64,000 bases of DNA from NCBI RefSeq assembly GCF_020497125.1, contig NC_059094.1:3513733-3577732 (forward strand), in the 5' to 3' direction. Numbering within the stretch: position 1 is the stretch's first letter; every line of letters starts with the position of its first letter. A program made the position numbers and the translations under genes. Below the pieces are notes generated by a model. That model saw nothing but the letters and a program-made list of their open reading frames with translations, was not told where the DNA came from and did not search any database. Shown piece after piece: positions 11,725 through 22,500 of this stretch. Source of the DNA: Mauremys mutica. Taxonomy: Eukaryota > Chordata > Testudines > Geoemydidae.

Positions 11725-13000
11725 AGTGTAAATGGCACGAAAGCCACCCAGCTGGCTTTAAAATCCAATATGACAGCCCTGGAGCTGATTCTAGGCGGGG
11801 GAGAATTCTGAACCCTGCCCTGGATGGGCCGTCTCTCAGGGCGAATGAGGAGCATGCTCTTCATGGCTCATGCAAGACTTCTGCCTCTGTGCTGTGGCTG
11901 CCAACATGGGGTAGTTCGTGTTTGCTGCGTGAGCTGGACAGAGAACCGCAGTTGCTTATTCTGCACCATTGATGAGTTCTGTGACTTACATGGAATTTTT
12001 TTGATTTTGTTGTTTAAATTATGTTTTTATTTTAAAAAATAAACCTGTTTAAAATGAAATGGAAATTTAATACAAAATCTGTTACAGCCAAAACTTCTTA
12101 TAATCTCTTAAACATTTAAATAAAAAATAACTATGCTGAATCCATGAGCCTCTAGCAAAACCTTTAGGTTAAAGGCTGTTTTTCTGTAGAAAGAAAGATT
12201 CTAACTTCTGAGGTCAAACTTTATAAATATGGCACAATAGGGCCGCAGCTGCGTTAATGGCTTGATCCTGTGGGGGGACCTGGGCATGTGCTACTGGGTG
12301 CAAAAGACCTGGTCTCTGACTCTCTAGGATATGCCATTCTGTATCTCGTCAGGATCGTCCATTGAACCTTCCTGGGGGTGGTGGGTCTCATACTCCTCTA
12401 CCTACCTGAGCCCTTATGGTCTCAGTTCTCAAATTATGGCTCCATCCACTATGGACACTTACTCTCCAGCTCAGGGAAAACCCTGATCTGCTTAGTAACT
12501 CCCAGCCCTTGCTTCTGGATGGAGCTGGGCACTTCCAGTAAATGGCCGCGTGTGTGTGCACAGAGAGGGAGGCAGTTCAGAAGTTACTGGATGTCTCTCT
12601 CTAAACAAGTGCAATACTGCAGTGCAACAGGCATGTGGGTTACACAAGGAGAAGTCTTGGATTGCTGTTAGTTCTTTTTGTGGGGGGGAGTTATGTAACA
12701 GGGGAGAAGGAGCAGATTGTGCAACCAGAAAGGAGCAACACCAGTGTCAAAACTGCACTGGGAAGAAGGGACAACATTCTTCAGCGTGCAGCCTTAGTTC
12801 TGATTTCAACACCTGGAAACTGGGGGGGAAATAGCCACCATGGCTGCAGGTCGTAAAAAGAGACCCTATTAGAATATTTTTAAGAGATTCCTGTACCTCT
12901 GGGTAAAAAAGGAACAAGTGCTGAATGTAAACAATACACCAAAAAGATGAAAGGCACACCAATTTTGGTACATTAACTTCTGGCTCCAGCATGTTTTAAC
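11725..13000. other. Intergenic DNA between EYA3 and XKR8 3' ends
   Basis: AT-rich sequence with no coding exon recognised. An AATAAA lies at 12038-12043 in an A-rich run. Short frames at 12378-12856 overlap each other and have no domain. Nothing else is supported. Confidence 0.5.
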
Positions 13001-13334
13001 AGTCTTTGGATTCAGAGCAGCAGCCGTGTTAGTCTGTATCTGCAAAAAGAACAGGAGTACTTGTGGCACCTTAGAGACTAACAAATTTATTTCAGCATGA
13101 GCTTTCGTGAGCTACAGCTCACTTCTTCAGATGCAGAGAAGGGAACACACAGGAGATATTTATACATACAGAGAACATGAAAAGATGGAAGTATGTATAA
13201 ATATCTCCTGTCTGTGTGTTCCATTCTATGCATCCGAAGAAGTGAGCTGCAGCTCACGAAAGCTCATGCTGAAATAAATTTGTTAGTCTCTAAGGTGCCA
13301 CAAGTACTCCTGTTCTTTTTGTAGTCTTTGGATT
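13001..13334. mobile_element. Inverted pair of turtle SINEs (foldback unit) with a 12-bp TSD
   Basis: A plus-strand SINE (about 13013-13135) is followed by a short spacer and a minus-strand SINE (about 13228-13322). The spacer arms are themselves complementary: ggagatatttatacatac near 13163 and gtatgtataaatatctcc near 13190. The unit is bounded by a perfect duplication, agtctttggatt, at 13001-13012 and 13323-13334. So the whole hairpin apparently integrated as one unit. It can form a long stem of well over 100 bp. Confidence 0.85.
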
Positions 13335-14448
13335 ATATCAGAATGGCCTTTTTGGTTTACTTTGTCTGGTTCTCTTTTACCTGTTTATAGCTTTTTTTTT
13401 TTTAATTGAAAATAACTTGACCTGCTTTCCATGTAAATTCTAAAGAAGGCAAAAGTTTTAGACCAATTATCCACAACATCTGAAATCATTTAATTCACTG
13501 ACCAGTTAATCCCTCTCTTTGATTAAACCATTGTTATAAATGTGAAACATGTTTTGATAAGACATTTATGTAAAACAACTTTTAAGGTAGCTTTGTTTAA
13601 TAAAAATAAATTTTATATAGTTTGTTTAAATTCCAGTTATCAGAACACAGCTTGACACAAATGAGCAAAAAGTTATCTAGTAAAATATCCTTTACCATAC
13701 TAAAAATGTACAGTTAAGAATCTGAAAATATTAAGCTGTATAATTGCTTACATAAAAGTATCAGTGTAGTGTACTCTCTGAGGTAGCAAAAATATGTTCC
13801 AAATCTAGTGTCAAGGCCCTATGGGGTTGTAAATCAACATTTATCTCACTTCCTTTAGAAAATGACTGAAGCACAAATGGAGAAGTTGATTTAAATTATT
13901 GATTTTAATCAATCCACCCTGCTTTGCACGTGCCACAAACCTCAGCCCCTCTCCTGCCCAGCTGGGGAAGCTTTGGGACTGTTACATGGAAACACACCTC
14001 TCCAGCTGGGCACCGCCTAAATCCACAAGAGCCACGCCAAGAACCTGCAGGAGGCCAGGCCTATATGCTTCCCACAAACTGGAAACTAAGCGACTTGGCT
14101 ACACCGCACGGGAAACTGCAGTCAGTCAGCAGCCCCACCCCTGGTGTAGGACCCAAGCATGACAACTCCCAAACCAAGCTCTTGACTTCCAGCAACACAG
14201 CAGCTATTTCGTAAGGCTGGGAGAGCAGGGGGCAGCCACGGCTGGATGGGGGAAAGGGGGCTAAGATCGGGGCTGGGATTCATGCAGGAACACGCCAAGT
14301 ATCTTTGTGACAAAGAACCAACACTGAAAAAACTTCAGCATTTTAGCTTTGTTTTGAAAAAGGCAAAGGGTTTAGTCAGCTCAGAGCATTCACCCCTCAC
14401 GCCCATGAATTCTCTAAGTCAGTCCCCTCCCCCCACCCTCCTCTACAC
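13335..14448. other. AT-rich intergenic sequence
   Basis: No gene or clear transposon was found. The 13335-13900 part is strongly AT-rich and contains several AATAAA-like hexamers on both strands that could serve either neighbouring gene. The 13900-14448 part has two overlapping frames of about 90 aa with no domain. Confidence 0.4.
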
Positions 14449-14867
14449 CAGTGGTTTTCAAACTTTTTTTCTGGCGACGCAGTTGAAGAAAATGGTTGAT
14501 GCCCCGACCCAACTGAGCTGGGGAGGAGGGGTGTGGGAGGGGCTCAGGGCTGGGGCAGAGGATTGGGGTGCAGGGGTGGGGCTGGGAATGAGGGGTTCAG
14601 GGTGGGGGAGGGGGCTCGGGGCTGGGGCAGTGGGAGTGCAGAGCCAGTGCCTGGGGTGGGGGCATGCGGAGCCCCGTGGCCCTCCCCCAGGAGCCGGGCC
14701 TGCTGCTGCCCGCTTTCAGGGCGCAGTGCGGTGTCAGAACAGGTAGTGACTAGCCTGCCTTAGCCGGGCAGCATCGCTGACAGTATTTTTCACGTCCCAG
14801 GTGGCAGTGCTGACCAGAGCCGCCGCGACCCAGTACTGCGGCCCGACCCACAGTTTGAAAACTGCTG
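14449..14867. mobile_element. hAT-type MITE
   Basis: The ends are cagtggttttcaaac (left) and gtttgaaaactgctg (right), an imperfect terminal inverted repeat. The 8-bp duplication is ctctacac (14441-14448) and ctccacac (14868-14875), one mismatch. The interior is G-rich and repetitive, with no transposase. It sits downstream of the XKR8 stop, perhaps in its 3' UTR. Confidence 0.85.
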
Positions 14868-15740
14868 CTCCACACCATTCCCTTCCCCCACCCCTAAATT
14901 CTCCATGTCAGTCATCTCCCCTTCCCCCCCGCCCAAATTCTCCACACCATTCACTTCCCCTCCACCCCCTGAATTCTCCACATGCCTACCCCCCGCTCCG
15001 TCTCTACAACAAGAAGACGCTGCTGTTCCCTGGCTAAGGCACAATACCGCGTTACAGTATTATACCACCCTGGACTGACAGCCTTCCCTTTATAAACCTC
15101 AGCAAACTGACGCTCCCCGCAGGGGCCAAGCCCTCCCTAGAGGCTCCATGGGTTACCCACTGCTACAGGGAAGCTTTGAAATTACAAGTGCAGGGAAATC
15201 CCAGACAAATGGAAAATTTGGCAGGTCCTGCCAAGAACAGAGCAGACGGTTTCCCATTGAACTCTGCTGAAATGAAACAAAGCAGGGGAGAGCCTGGCAG
15301 GGAAATGGGGATGGGGCTAAACAGGGCAACGTGCAGAGCAGAAGTCAGGAGCAACTGCAACCAGCAGGAAAAAAGTGAGGAGTTCGCTGTAGTGGAGCAG
15401 ATCCCGGGGCAGGGGCCTAACAAGAAGGGTTAACACGCTGCTGAGCCCACTCAGCATCCAGCACTCTTAGAGCGGGTTTCTCCCATGACACTCCCATTGG
15501 AAGAGTGCCAGCCCAGAACAGGCTTCACAGCTACCCGTGCTGGATGCCAGCTGTTGGACCCTAAGTGCCAGGGCTCTCGGCCCGCCCAGCTCTCTCCACT
15601 CTCCTCTCCCTGCAACAGCTGCCCATTCCGGAGGTGTGGTGCTCGGTCCCTGGGAACGCTGGGGCCAGGTCTGGAATGGGATCCCCCTGCACAGATCCCT
15701 GAGGTGTAATTCCCTCTGCCTGGAGCAGGGACAGCTGTGC

Positions 15741-16468
15741 TCAGAGAGACATGTCATCTAGGACACCATTCCCCCAGTTTCGCCCGGCCTGCAAAGAGAC
15801 CAAGTGGTTCTGGGACAGCTGGTACATCCGTCTGTTCACAGGGGCTGGCGCTGGGCCAGCTCGGAAACCAGCTAGTCCTTCTGCAGTGTCTACTTCATCA
15901 TAGCTCGCCTGGCGCCGGGTCTGCAGCGTGGGGTGGAGCCACTTGTAGTAGGTGATTCTCAGCAGCAGCCCGAGCACAGAGCAGACCAGGGCAGCAAGCA
16001 GCACAGGAAGCAGATAGGAGCGCTCACGCAGAGGGGCGTTGTACCAGAGCCAGGAGCCAGCCAGGAGCACGCTGTCCACCAGGATGAAGCCATGATAGAT
16101 TGCGCTGCGCTGCCGCGTCTGCCCCGCGGCCACATTGAACCAGCAGAAATATAGAATCACAGCCACCGTTGCCCTGTAGAGCCATTCCCACCTGGGGCCC
16201 TCCATGAAGTCAGTGCCCTGCAGCCAGACCCAGAGGAGCATGGCAGCCCAGATGCCCAGGAAGTGCAGGCCGATGTAGCACGGGAAGAGTGTGGCGAAGA
16301 GCGCGACTGCCAGGACACGGGGGCCGATGAGGAGGAAGTTCCACAGGAAGTAGATGGTGGAGGAGAGTGGGCCCAGCTCATGCTTGTCCAGCAGGAAGCA
16401 GCGGAGGGACTGGTGATAATCCAGGAGTGACCATGCCACGCATAGGAAGGCAGTGCAAATCCCAAGCC
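15741..16468 (-). CDS. XKR8: XKR8 exon 3 (C-terminal half)
   Basis: This is the last coding exon of XK-related protein 8, a caspase-activated phospholipid scramblase of the plasma membrane. It begins after acceptor gtcctag (16469) with the last two bases of a split Gly codon, then LGICTAFLCVAWSLLDYHQS. Several hydrophobic segments follow (SSTIYFLWNFLLIGPRVLAV, IWAAMLLWVWLQGTDFM, VAVILYFCWFNVA, LVDSVLLAGSW). The cytosolic tail (residues about 345-413) contains DEVD. The stop TGA is at 15743-15741. The open frame runs 41 codons further upstream, but that part is intron. Exons 1 to 3 total 1242 nt, giving 413 aa, close to mammalian XKR8 (about 395). Confidence 0.95.
15888..15899 (-). other. XKR8: DEVD caspase-3/7 cleavage motif in the XKR8 tail
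   Basis: Codons GAT GAA GTA GAC encode DEVD (residues 362-365) followed by TAEG, 48 residues before the C-terminus. In mammalian XKR8, removal of the C-terminal tail by caspase-3 at a comparable position activates phosphatidylserine exposure. DEVD is the textbook optimal caspase-3 tetrapeptide. Cleavage here is inferred. Confidence 0.85.
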
Positions 16469-17929
16469 CTAGGACGACAGTGGGAGAAAGGGTCACCAGG
16501 GAACATAGGCAGTGGGGGCAGCTGCATGGGGCATCAGGCCGCGGCTCAGGCCCTGGGCAACAGTGACCAGCATGGAGCGGTGCTGGCTTCACCCCAACGA
16601 GGCATCACTGCAACCAGGCCCTGGCTCAACGAACAAAGCCCACTGCTTTCAAGGGGCCCCCAGCCGGCCCAGCAGAAGGGCTCTGTGTCACAGCTGCTCT
16701 CACATCCCTTGCACACCTCGCTCGCCTGCGCCACAGGCCTGTGCTGAAACATGCCACTTCCTGGTTCAGGGAGCCCCAGAAACGCGTAGGAAGTAGCCAG
16801 CCACAGGCCAGCCCTTATTCCACGCCCTGCTCCCTGTGAGATGCCTGGAACGGGAGTTCCCCACCCCCACGGGGCAGCACCGGCAGAGAACTGCGGGGCT
16901 TAGGGGAAGCCCTCCTTGGCCCGGATGCCAACAGCCGGGGGGGAGGTGCGGGGGGCACCAGGGGGCTGGGAGGATGACTCAGCCATCTCCATTTAGGACC
17001 GAGTGGGGTGTAGCCACAGGACCTGGGCCACAGTGACAAGCCTCTGAGGCCAAGGCCAGAGGCACCCAGCTACTTCCTGACTGAGGGAGCCCAGCCTGGA
17101 GGGAGGGACTGAACCAAGCCTGATGTGTGCCGCTCTCTGCAGCCCAGCACTAAACACTTGGGGGAAATCTTGACCTGCTGGAGTCAATGGAACAGCATCT
17201 GGCCCTCAACTGAGCTGGGGGCTCAGGGTTGGCCCAGTTTTGTGTCCCACTGGGAAGCTCTGAGAGCTAATCGATCTCTGAGGGCACTGCCCACCCCACC
17301 TGTGCCCAGATGCAGGGAGGTGCCACACCTGTACCCAGCTAGGCCCCCCTTTCCCAGCTGAAGCAAGGTCTTGGCTCAATGCAGGGCCCTGCTTTGGCCT
17401 CCTTGTTCAGAGTGTTCTGCCCTCCACCTCCCAGAGAGGATCCCTCCCCATGGGCACCAAAATCCCAACCCCTCCCCTCTTCTCAGAAGGCTGTTTTGCA
17501 GCATCTGAGATGGGCACATCAGCATGAAGGGGAAACACCTGCGACTAGGTAACAGCCCAATCTCCCAGCGGCCAGAACCCCCTTCCTTGCAGCGCAGCAC
17601 AGCACAGCACATCCCAACCCTGCAGGGTCTAACTGGAGCCCAGCCCTGCACTACGCTCAAGCCCAGCTCTGAGCTAACGCGGTGCCTAGTGAGAAATCCC
17701 CCAGGGCTGGGAGCACCAGGCGCTGTGAGCAGGAGGGGTCAAGCTACATTTCCAGGGAGAACCAGCACCTCCCCAGTCTGACCGATGGGCTCCAGAATGA
17801 GGCCCAGCTCTCGTATCCTTTAGAAGCTGGAGCTTCCCTGATCCCACTTACCCACTCCTCACCAGGTGGCTCTGATAAGGAATCCCCCAGTGCCCTGCCC
17901 CCACCACGCCCAGGAGCTGTGCCACTCAC
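16469..17929 (-). other. XKR8: XKR8 intron 2
   Basis: Runs from donor GTGAGT (17929 downwards) to acceptor gtcctag (16469). No mobile element was recognised. Short frames in it are not supported. Confidence 0.85.
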
Positions 17930-18126
17930 CCTGGAAAAGCTCCACCTTGTTTGTATGCAGAACAATGGCGAGAGCAAGCGTGAGCTGAGGGGTGCTCTCC
18001 AGGAAGGTCTCAAAGAGGCGCAGCATGCTGATGTCATGGGACAGGAAGACAGCGTAGCCTCGCTCCTGCTGCGGTGCAGTCTCTGCCCTGCATACTCGCC
18101 AGCCCACTCTCAGCATACGGAGACAC
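17930..18126 (-). CDS. XKR8: XKR8 exon 2
   Basis: This 197-nt exon continues the XKR8 frame: CLRMLRVGWRVCRAE, a short linker, then GYAVFLSHDISMLRLFETFL and ESTPQLTLALAIVLHTNKVE, ending LFQ plus one base of Gly. DISMLRLFETFLE and the PQLTL motif are the most conserved part of the XKR family. The acceptor is tgcacag (18127) and the donor GGGTGAGT. Phases match exon 1 (two bases carried) and exon 3 (one base carried). A nearer acceptor-like CAG inside the exon would remove conserved codons, so I chose the outer one. Confidence 0.93.
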
Positions 18127-20904
18127 CTGTGCAGACATCACGGCCCTGCCATGAGAGGCTGCTCTACACCAGGGCAGCACCTCAATGCCACAAACACAGC
18201 TCTGTCTCTCTGTCACTAGGGCGTGGGAGTCCAGAGCCAGCCTGCCCTCAAGACAGCTCTAAATCCATGCTGGACAAAGTGAATGGGACACTCGTTCATG
18301 CCCTTCACGTCAAGGGAGATCTCATTTTAATCCCCAGTACCTGCCTTTCCCTGACTTCTACTACGGACAACTATCTACATCGCCAGTCAGCATTCATGGT
18401 ATGGATGCTACGGAGCGTATGCTAATGCCAGGTTACGTTTCCTGCATGAATAACTTCAGTGTGTCACTCATTTGGGGGGCTTTGGGTTGCATTTGACAGG
18501 CTGAGATCTCACACTCACTTGTCAAGTCACTTTAGGCCCAAAGTTTAGGCTGTATTAATAATCCACCATCAGAAGAAAGAAATCCAGGGGCGTCATTTCC
18601 CGCTCCAGTGCCAATGAAAACAACTTTTGGTTTGGGTTCAACATTCCCCTGCAGTATTTGCAACCCAAACACTGCAGCGAGGAGCACTACACAGAGTGAT
18701 CTGAAATCCACTAGAACTGGACCAGAACCAAGAGAAAGTGACTTGTCTACTTTCCTTGTCCCAGCTGAACAAAACACAACCCCCAGCAATCAGGTCAAGT
18801 GGTGAACAGCAAACAGTCCGCTCAGTTCTAACAACCATAGGTTCAAATGCAGGAAATGACATTGCTTTTTACACACAGGATACTGAACCTGCCAGTAGCT
18901 GCCTGAAACACAGCCCCAATGTGCAGGGAACCTGGGAACTTCAGCAGTTTGTTCCTGTGCCCTGGACAGAGAATGAATGAAATGCTCCACCAAGAGAAGA
19001 ACATGGGGCACTGCCAGAGGCAGTGCTGGAGAGAGACAGGCCCACGAGCCCAGCGCAGCATTGAGGCTGTCTGCATCCGCCTTTTCTTAGCTACAAGCCC
19101 TGCAGCACCACCTGTGACTGCAGCAACTAGCATATGGGGGCTGCCAGCAGAACACCCAAGCAGGCAGTGGGATGGTGGCCTCGGAGTCTACACTAGCATT
19201 CCTGGTGCTACTACTCACAGCAGGGCAAAACCAGCTAGCAAAGGTGGGACATGTTAGGGAAAATGGCTGGAACTGACAGTAGCTTAGGTCTCCTCTGCAC
19301 CAGAAAACAGCACAGCTTCAACAACCAGGTTAGCTGAACCACTGCTCTCTGCGCTTGCCACTGGACTGTACCAGTGCAGCCAACCCCAGACCTGAGGTCA
19401 TGCGGGCGAGGCCTGAGGGAGCTGAGTGTGTTTCACACTTAGGCCTAGTTCAAGCAGAAAAGATTTGCTGGTATAACTGTGCCAGTGGAGCTATACGAGC
19501 AAACCCTCCTCCTGGAGGTATAACTTCTGCTTATACCAGTTCCACAAGCAAAGGCACCTAGACTGGCTAACGCACTTTTATGTGTACAGCCACGTCTATA
19601 CTAGGTGATCTGCCGGAATAGCAATGCTGCAAACAAATCCACCTCTGACTGACATTGCTATGCCTGCAGAAGTGTAAGGGCCTGTCTACATCTAAGCACT
19701 GCAACGGCACAGGGTGCACCTATGTCACTGTAGCACTTAGTGAAGACACTGAGGGAGAGCTTCCCCCACTGGCATAGGAACACCATCTGTCTGAGAGGCG
19801 GTGGCTATGGCAACAGAAGAGGCCCTTCTGTCGACAGCACTATCTACATTAGGGGCTAGGTCACTCTCGGGTGTGGGAGATCCACACCCCTGAGGAACGT
19901 TGTTATACCGATATAAGTTGGTAGTGTAGACCAAGCCTTACTGTAGACCTGGCCTCCTTGTGCATGCCGGAAATAAAGACAAAAACATGCACTGGTTTGT
20001 ATGCGTTAGCACCAAGGAGTCGCACAGTTCTGACATTTCCTCATGTTGTCACCTATTGCAGCTGCCCCACCGCAGCCAAGCCCTGCCGCTCACCGAACGA
20101 GTCCCTGACCAGCACGTTACTGTTTGTATAATGGAGGGGCACCAAGGAGGGGAAAATGAAAAAAAGTATGTTGTCTTTCAAAATCAGCTTCATCAGGGAC
20201 CACCACCCTACAGTGCACTAAGAATTACTGAGGGGCCTCACTACCAGGCAGGAACACAGGTGCCTTGACTGTGCACTTCCACACCCTTGCTCTTTGGATT
20301 TCAGCTGAACCTTAACCCTGAATTTCCTGGGTTTGTAACAGCTGGTATGGGAATAATTACAGCCGCTCTGTGATATTTTAACCCTTTGGTTACTGACATG
20401 TACTCAGCCTCAACTCCAGTATAGTGTAGTTTTTATTTGTAAATTTTAGTGGGAAATTCAAATCTAGCCTATATGGAGCAGGCTACCTACCCATGGAAGT
20501 ACAGCAGCTGTGATGGTGAAGGGCAAGGCAAGGCAAAATGTGTGTTCACCACACTGGGGAGAAGGCTGCAAATGCAGGGCACCAGTGGCACGGGGAAGGT
20601 GCTGTTGGGATGTGCAGACCAGTCCAGCACCTGCCACCAGGCTAGTGTTGCAGTTGTGAGCCAGGGGAACAGGTATTCCCACCCACTTGTGCCTAAGGAA
20701 ATCACCATTCACTCTGGCACCATTAGTTTCCTCCCTCCAGGATCTGTGTGTGCCCAGCAGCAGGGCCTGCAGGGACCTTCTGGACCCCTCTCCAGCTGAG
20801 GTCAGGGTGAAGGACAGGTGGCCCTGGGCTGCAAGATCTCAGCAGAGGGTGAGTTACTGGGCAGGGGGCACTTAACCTGCATTCACCCTCCGCAGTGCCC
20901 TTAC
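18127..20904 (-). other. XKR8: XKR8 intron 1
   Basis: Donor CAG|GTAAGG at 20904 and acceptor tgcacag at 18127. It contains degraded interspersed repeats at about 19435-19940. The rest shows no recognisable feature. Confidence 0.85.
19575..19940 (-). repeat. Interspersed repeat of turtle type in XKR8 intron 1
   Basis: The right end reads gtagtgtagaccaagcctta; on the minus strand it begins TAAGGCTTGGTCTACACTAC, a motif I associate with a very common turtle repeat. Related phrases (cacgtctatactagg, cctgtctacatctaagc) recur at 19590 and 19680, suggesting two or more partial copies. Exact limits and class are uncertain. Confidence 0.45.
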
Positions 20905-21221
20905 CTGTAGAGATAGCCCAGCTGGAGGAGGTGCACCACAGTCAAGCAGCGGCCACTGGGAAGGTCCTGCTCGATGTCATCCGTCTGGTACCAGGCCCAG
21001 CTGAAGAACTGCATGGCCAGGGAGGAGAGGCCCAGCAGTGCCAGCACCAGCCCCCCCCAGAGACAGTGCCCAGCCTGCATGTAGCTGGAGGCCACCCACA
21101 GATCAGCGACCAGGTCTGCCAAGAAAGCAGCAGCGCCCAGCAGGGCGAAGAGCAGGTCCAGGTACCGGTAATGAGGAGACGAGGGTGGGGGGCCACCAGC
21201 GCCATGGCCTGACCCTGCCAT
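20905..21221 (-). CDS. XKR8: XKR8 exon 1 with start codon
   Basis: The ATG at 21221-21219 lies in a good Kozak context (tgccATGG). It begins MAGSGHGAGGPPPSSPHYRY, then a first membrane segment (LDLLFALLGAAAFLADLVAD) with a conserved acidic LVADLW motif, then a second (LWGGLVLALLGLSSLAMQFF). Next come SWAWYQTDDIEQDL and CLTVVHLLQLGYLYR, split at the donor CAG|GTAAGG. The exon is 317 nt. XKR8 works with basigin or neuroplastin chaperones in mammals. No signal peptide is expected. Confidence 0.95.
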
Positions 21222-21369
21222 GGCACAAAGGGGCCACAGATGGCACCGCCTCGCTCTCCCTGCACAGCCCTACTCTGCCTGATGGCCTCCTACCAAACCC
21301 GCCCTGGGACCCTCCTGCCCTAGGCTCTCTGCTGCCCTGGGGAACCCCCCGAAATCCCCTCCTGCCCCT

Positions 21370-22080
21370 TGAGCCCTTCCCCCTCCTCCCCAGCCCCCTC
21401 CTGCCCCGGGATCCCCCCCCGGCTCCCTCCTGCCCCGGGGACCCCCCTTCCCCGGGATCCCCCCCCTGGCTTCCTCCTGCCCCAGGGACCCCCCTTCCCC
21501 GGGATCCCCCCCTGGCTCCCTCCTGCCCCGGGGACCCCCCTTCCCTGGGATCCCCCCCCCGGGCCCCCTCCTGCCCTGGGATCCCCCCCGGCCCCCTCCT
21601 GCCCCAGGGACCCCCCTTCCCCGGGATCCCCCCCCGGCCCCCTCCTGCCCTGGGATCCCCCCCTGGCCCCCTCCTGCCCCGGGGACCCCCCTTCCCCGGG
21701 ATCCCCCCCCTGGCTTCCTCCTGCCCCAGGGACCCCCCTTCCCCGGGATCCCCCCCCTGGCCTCCTCCTGCCCTGGGATCCCCCCTGGCCCCCTCCTGCC
21801 CCAGGGACCCCCCTTCCCCGGGATCCCCCCCCTGGCCCCCTCCTGCCCTGGGATCCCCCCCGGCTCCCTCCTGCCCCGGGGACCCCCCTTCCCCGGGCTC
21901 CCTCCCGGCTCCCTCCTGCCCCGGCTCCCCCCTTCCCCGGGATCCCCCCCTGGCCCCCTCCTGCCCCGGGGACCCCCCTTCCCCAGGATCCCCCCCGGCT
22001 CCCTCCTGCCCCGGGGACCCCCCTGCCCCGGGATCCCCCCCGGCTCCCTCCTGCCCCGGCTCCCCCCTGCCCCGGGCTCA
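21370..22080. repeat. C-rich minisatellite upstream of the XKR8 start
   Basis: About 0.7 kb of tandem units built from ctcctgccccggggacccc, ccttccccgggatcccccc and gg(c/t)t/ccc. Long units of roughly 48-50 bp alternate with short units of roughly 28-30 bp that lack the middle block. The minus strand, which is the XKR8 sense strand, is G-rich with many runs of four or more G. The array lies between the XKR8 ATG (21221) and the CpG island, so it is in the 5' UTR, a 5' intron or the proximal promoter. Long frames on both strands (collagen-like Gly/Pro) are artefacts of the repeat. Confidence 0.93.
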
Positions 22081-22500
22081 CCCCGCTCGCTCCCCGGCCC
22101 CACAGCGCCGCTCTAGAGAACTTCCCGGGCCGCGGGCGACAGTTGCTTGTCCGGGGGCGGGGGCGGCGCCAGGGAGGGCGCGCCCGAGCGGCCCGGCCCC
22201 GACCCTGCAGCCCGGGGCTCTGCGGCGCCTCCGGCCGGCGGCTCCCGGCGCTGCCGTGCCCGGCGGGCGGTGAGCTGCGAGCCCGCGGGGGAAGCTCGCC
22301 CCGCACAGGCCGGGCTCAGCCAGGGCCCCGGCTGTCACCGCCTGCGCGAGGGCCACCGGAGCCGCCTGCCGCCCTCCCGGGACCGGCCGAGCCCCCGGCA
22401 GCCGCCCCGAGCAGCGCTGGGGCCTGGAGCCGCCGGCCGGGCCCGGAACGAGCAGGGAACGCCCCGGACACTTCCGCGTCAGACACGGGGGGAAACGCGT
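22080..22500 (-). promoter_or_regulatory. XKR8: CpG island, likely XKR8 promoter
   Basis: Extremely GC- and CpG-rich sequence with GC-box-like gggggcgggggcggcg near 22152. It is about 0.9 kb upstream of the XKR8 ATG. No TATA box is obvious, as usual for CpG-island promoters. The transcription start was not located. The inner part 22336-22436 resembles a hAT MITE found at 44293-44512. Confidence 0.6.
22336..22436 (+). repeat. MITE-like segment inside the XKR8 CpG island
   Basis: Compared by eye with the right half of the hAT MITE at 44293-44512, this stretch shares ccaccggag(c)(t/c)gcctgccg, ccctcccgg(c)gaccggc, gccgcccc(a/g)agca and gctggggcctggagcc in the same order and spacing, with small indels. 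That suggests an old, diverged MITE copy incorporated in the island. No target duplication was found. Confidence 0.55.

Noticed and set aside
12378..12856. Overlapping frames of 73-97 codons between the two host genes
   Set aside because: No domain, no splice context and no conservation that I recognise.
13012..13322. Inverted SINE pair as a possible microRNA gene
   Set aside because: The hairpin is explained by two SINE copies and complementary spacer arms. No separate evidence for a processed small RNA.
16469..16592. Upstream extension of the XKR8 exon 3 frame (41 residues)
   Set aside because: A good acceptor at 16469 and correct phase with exon 2 show that the extension is intron.
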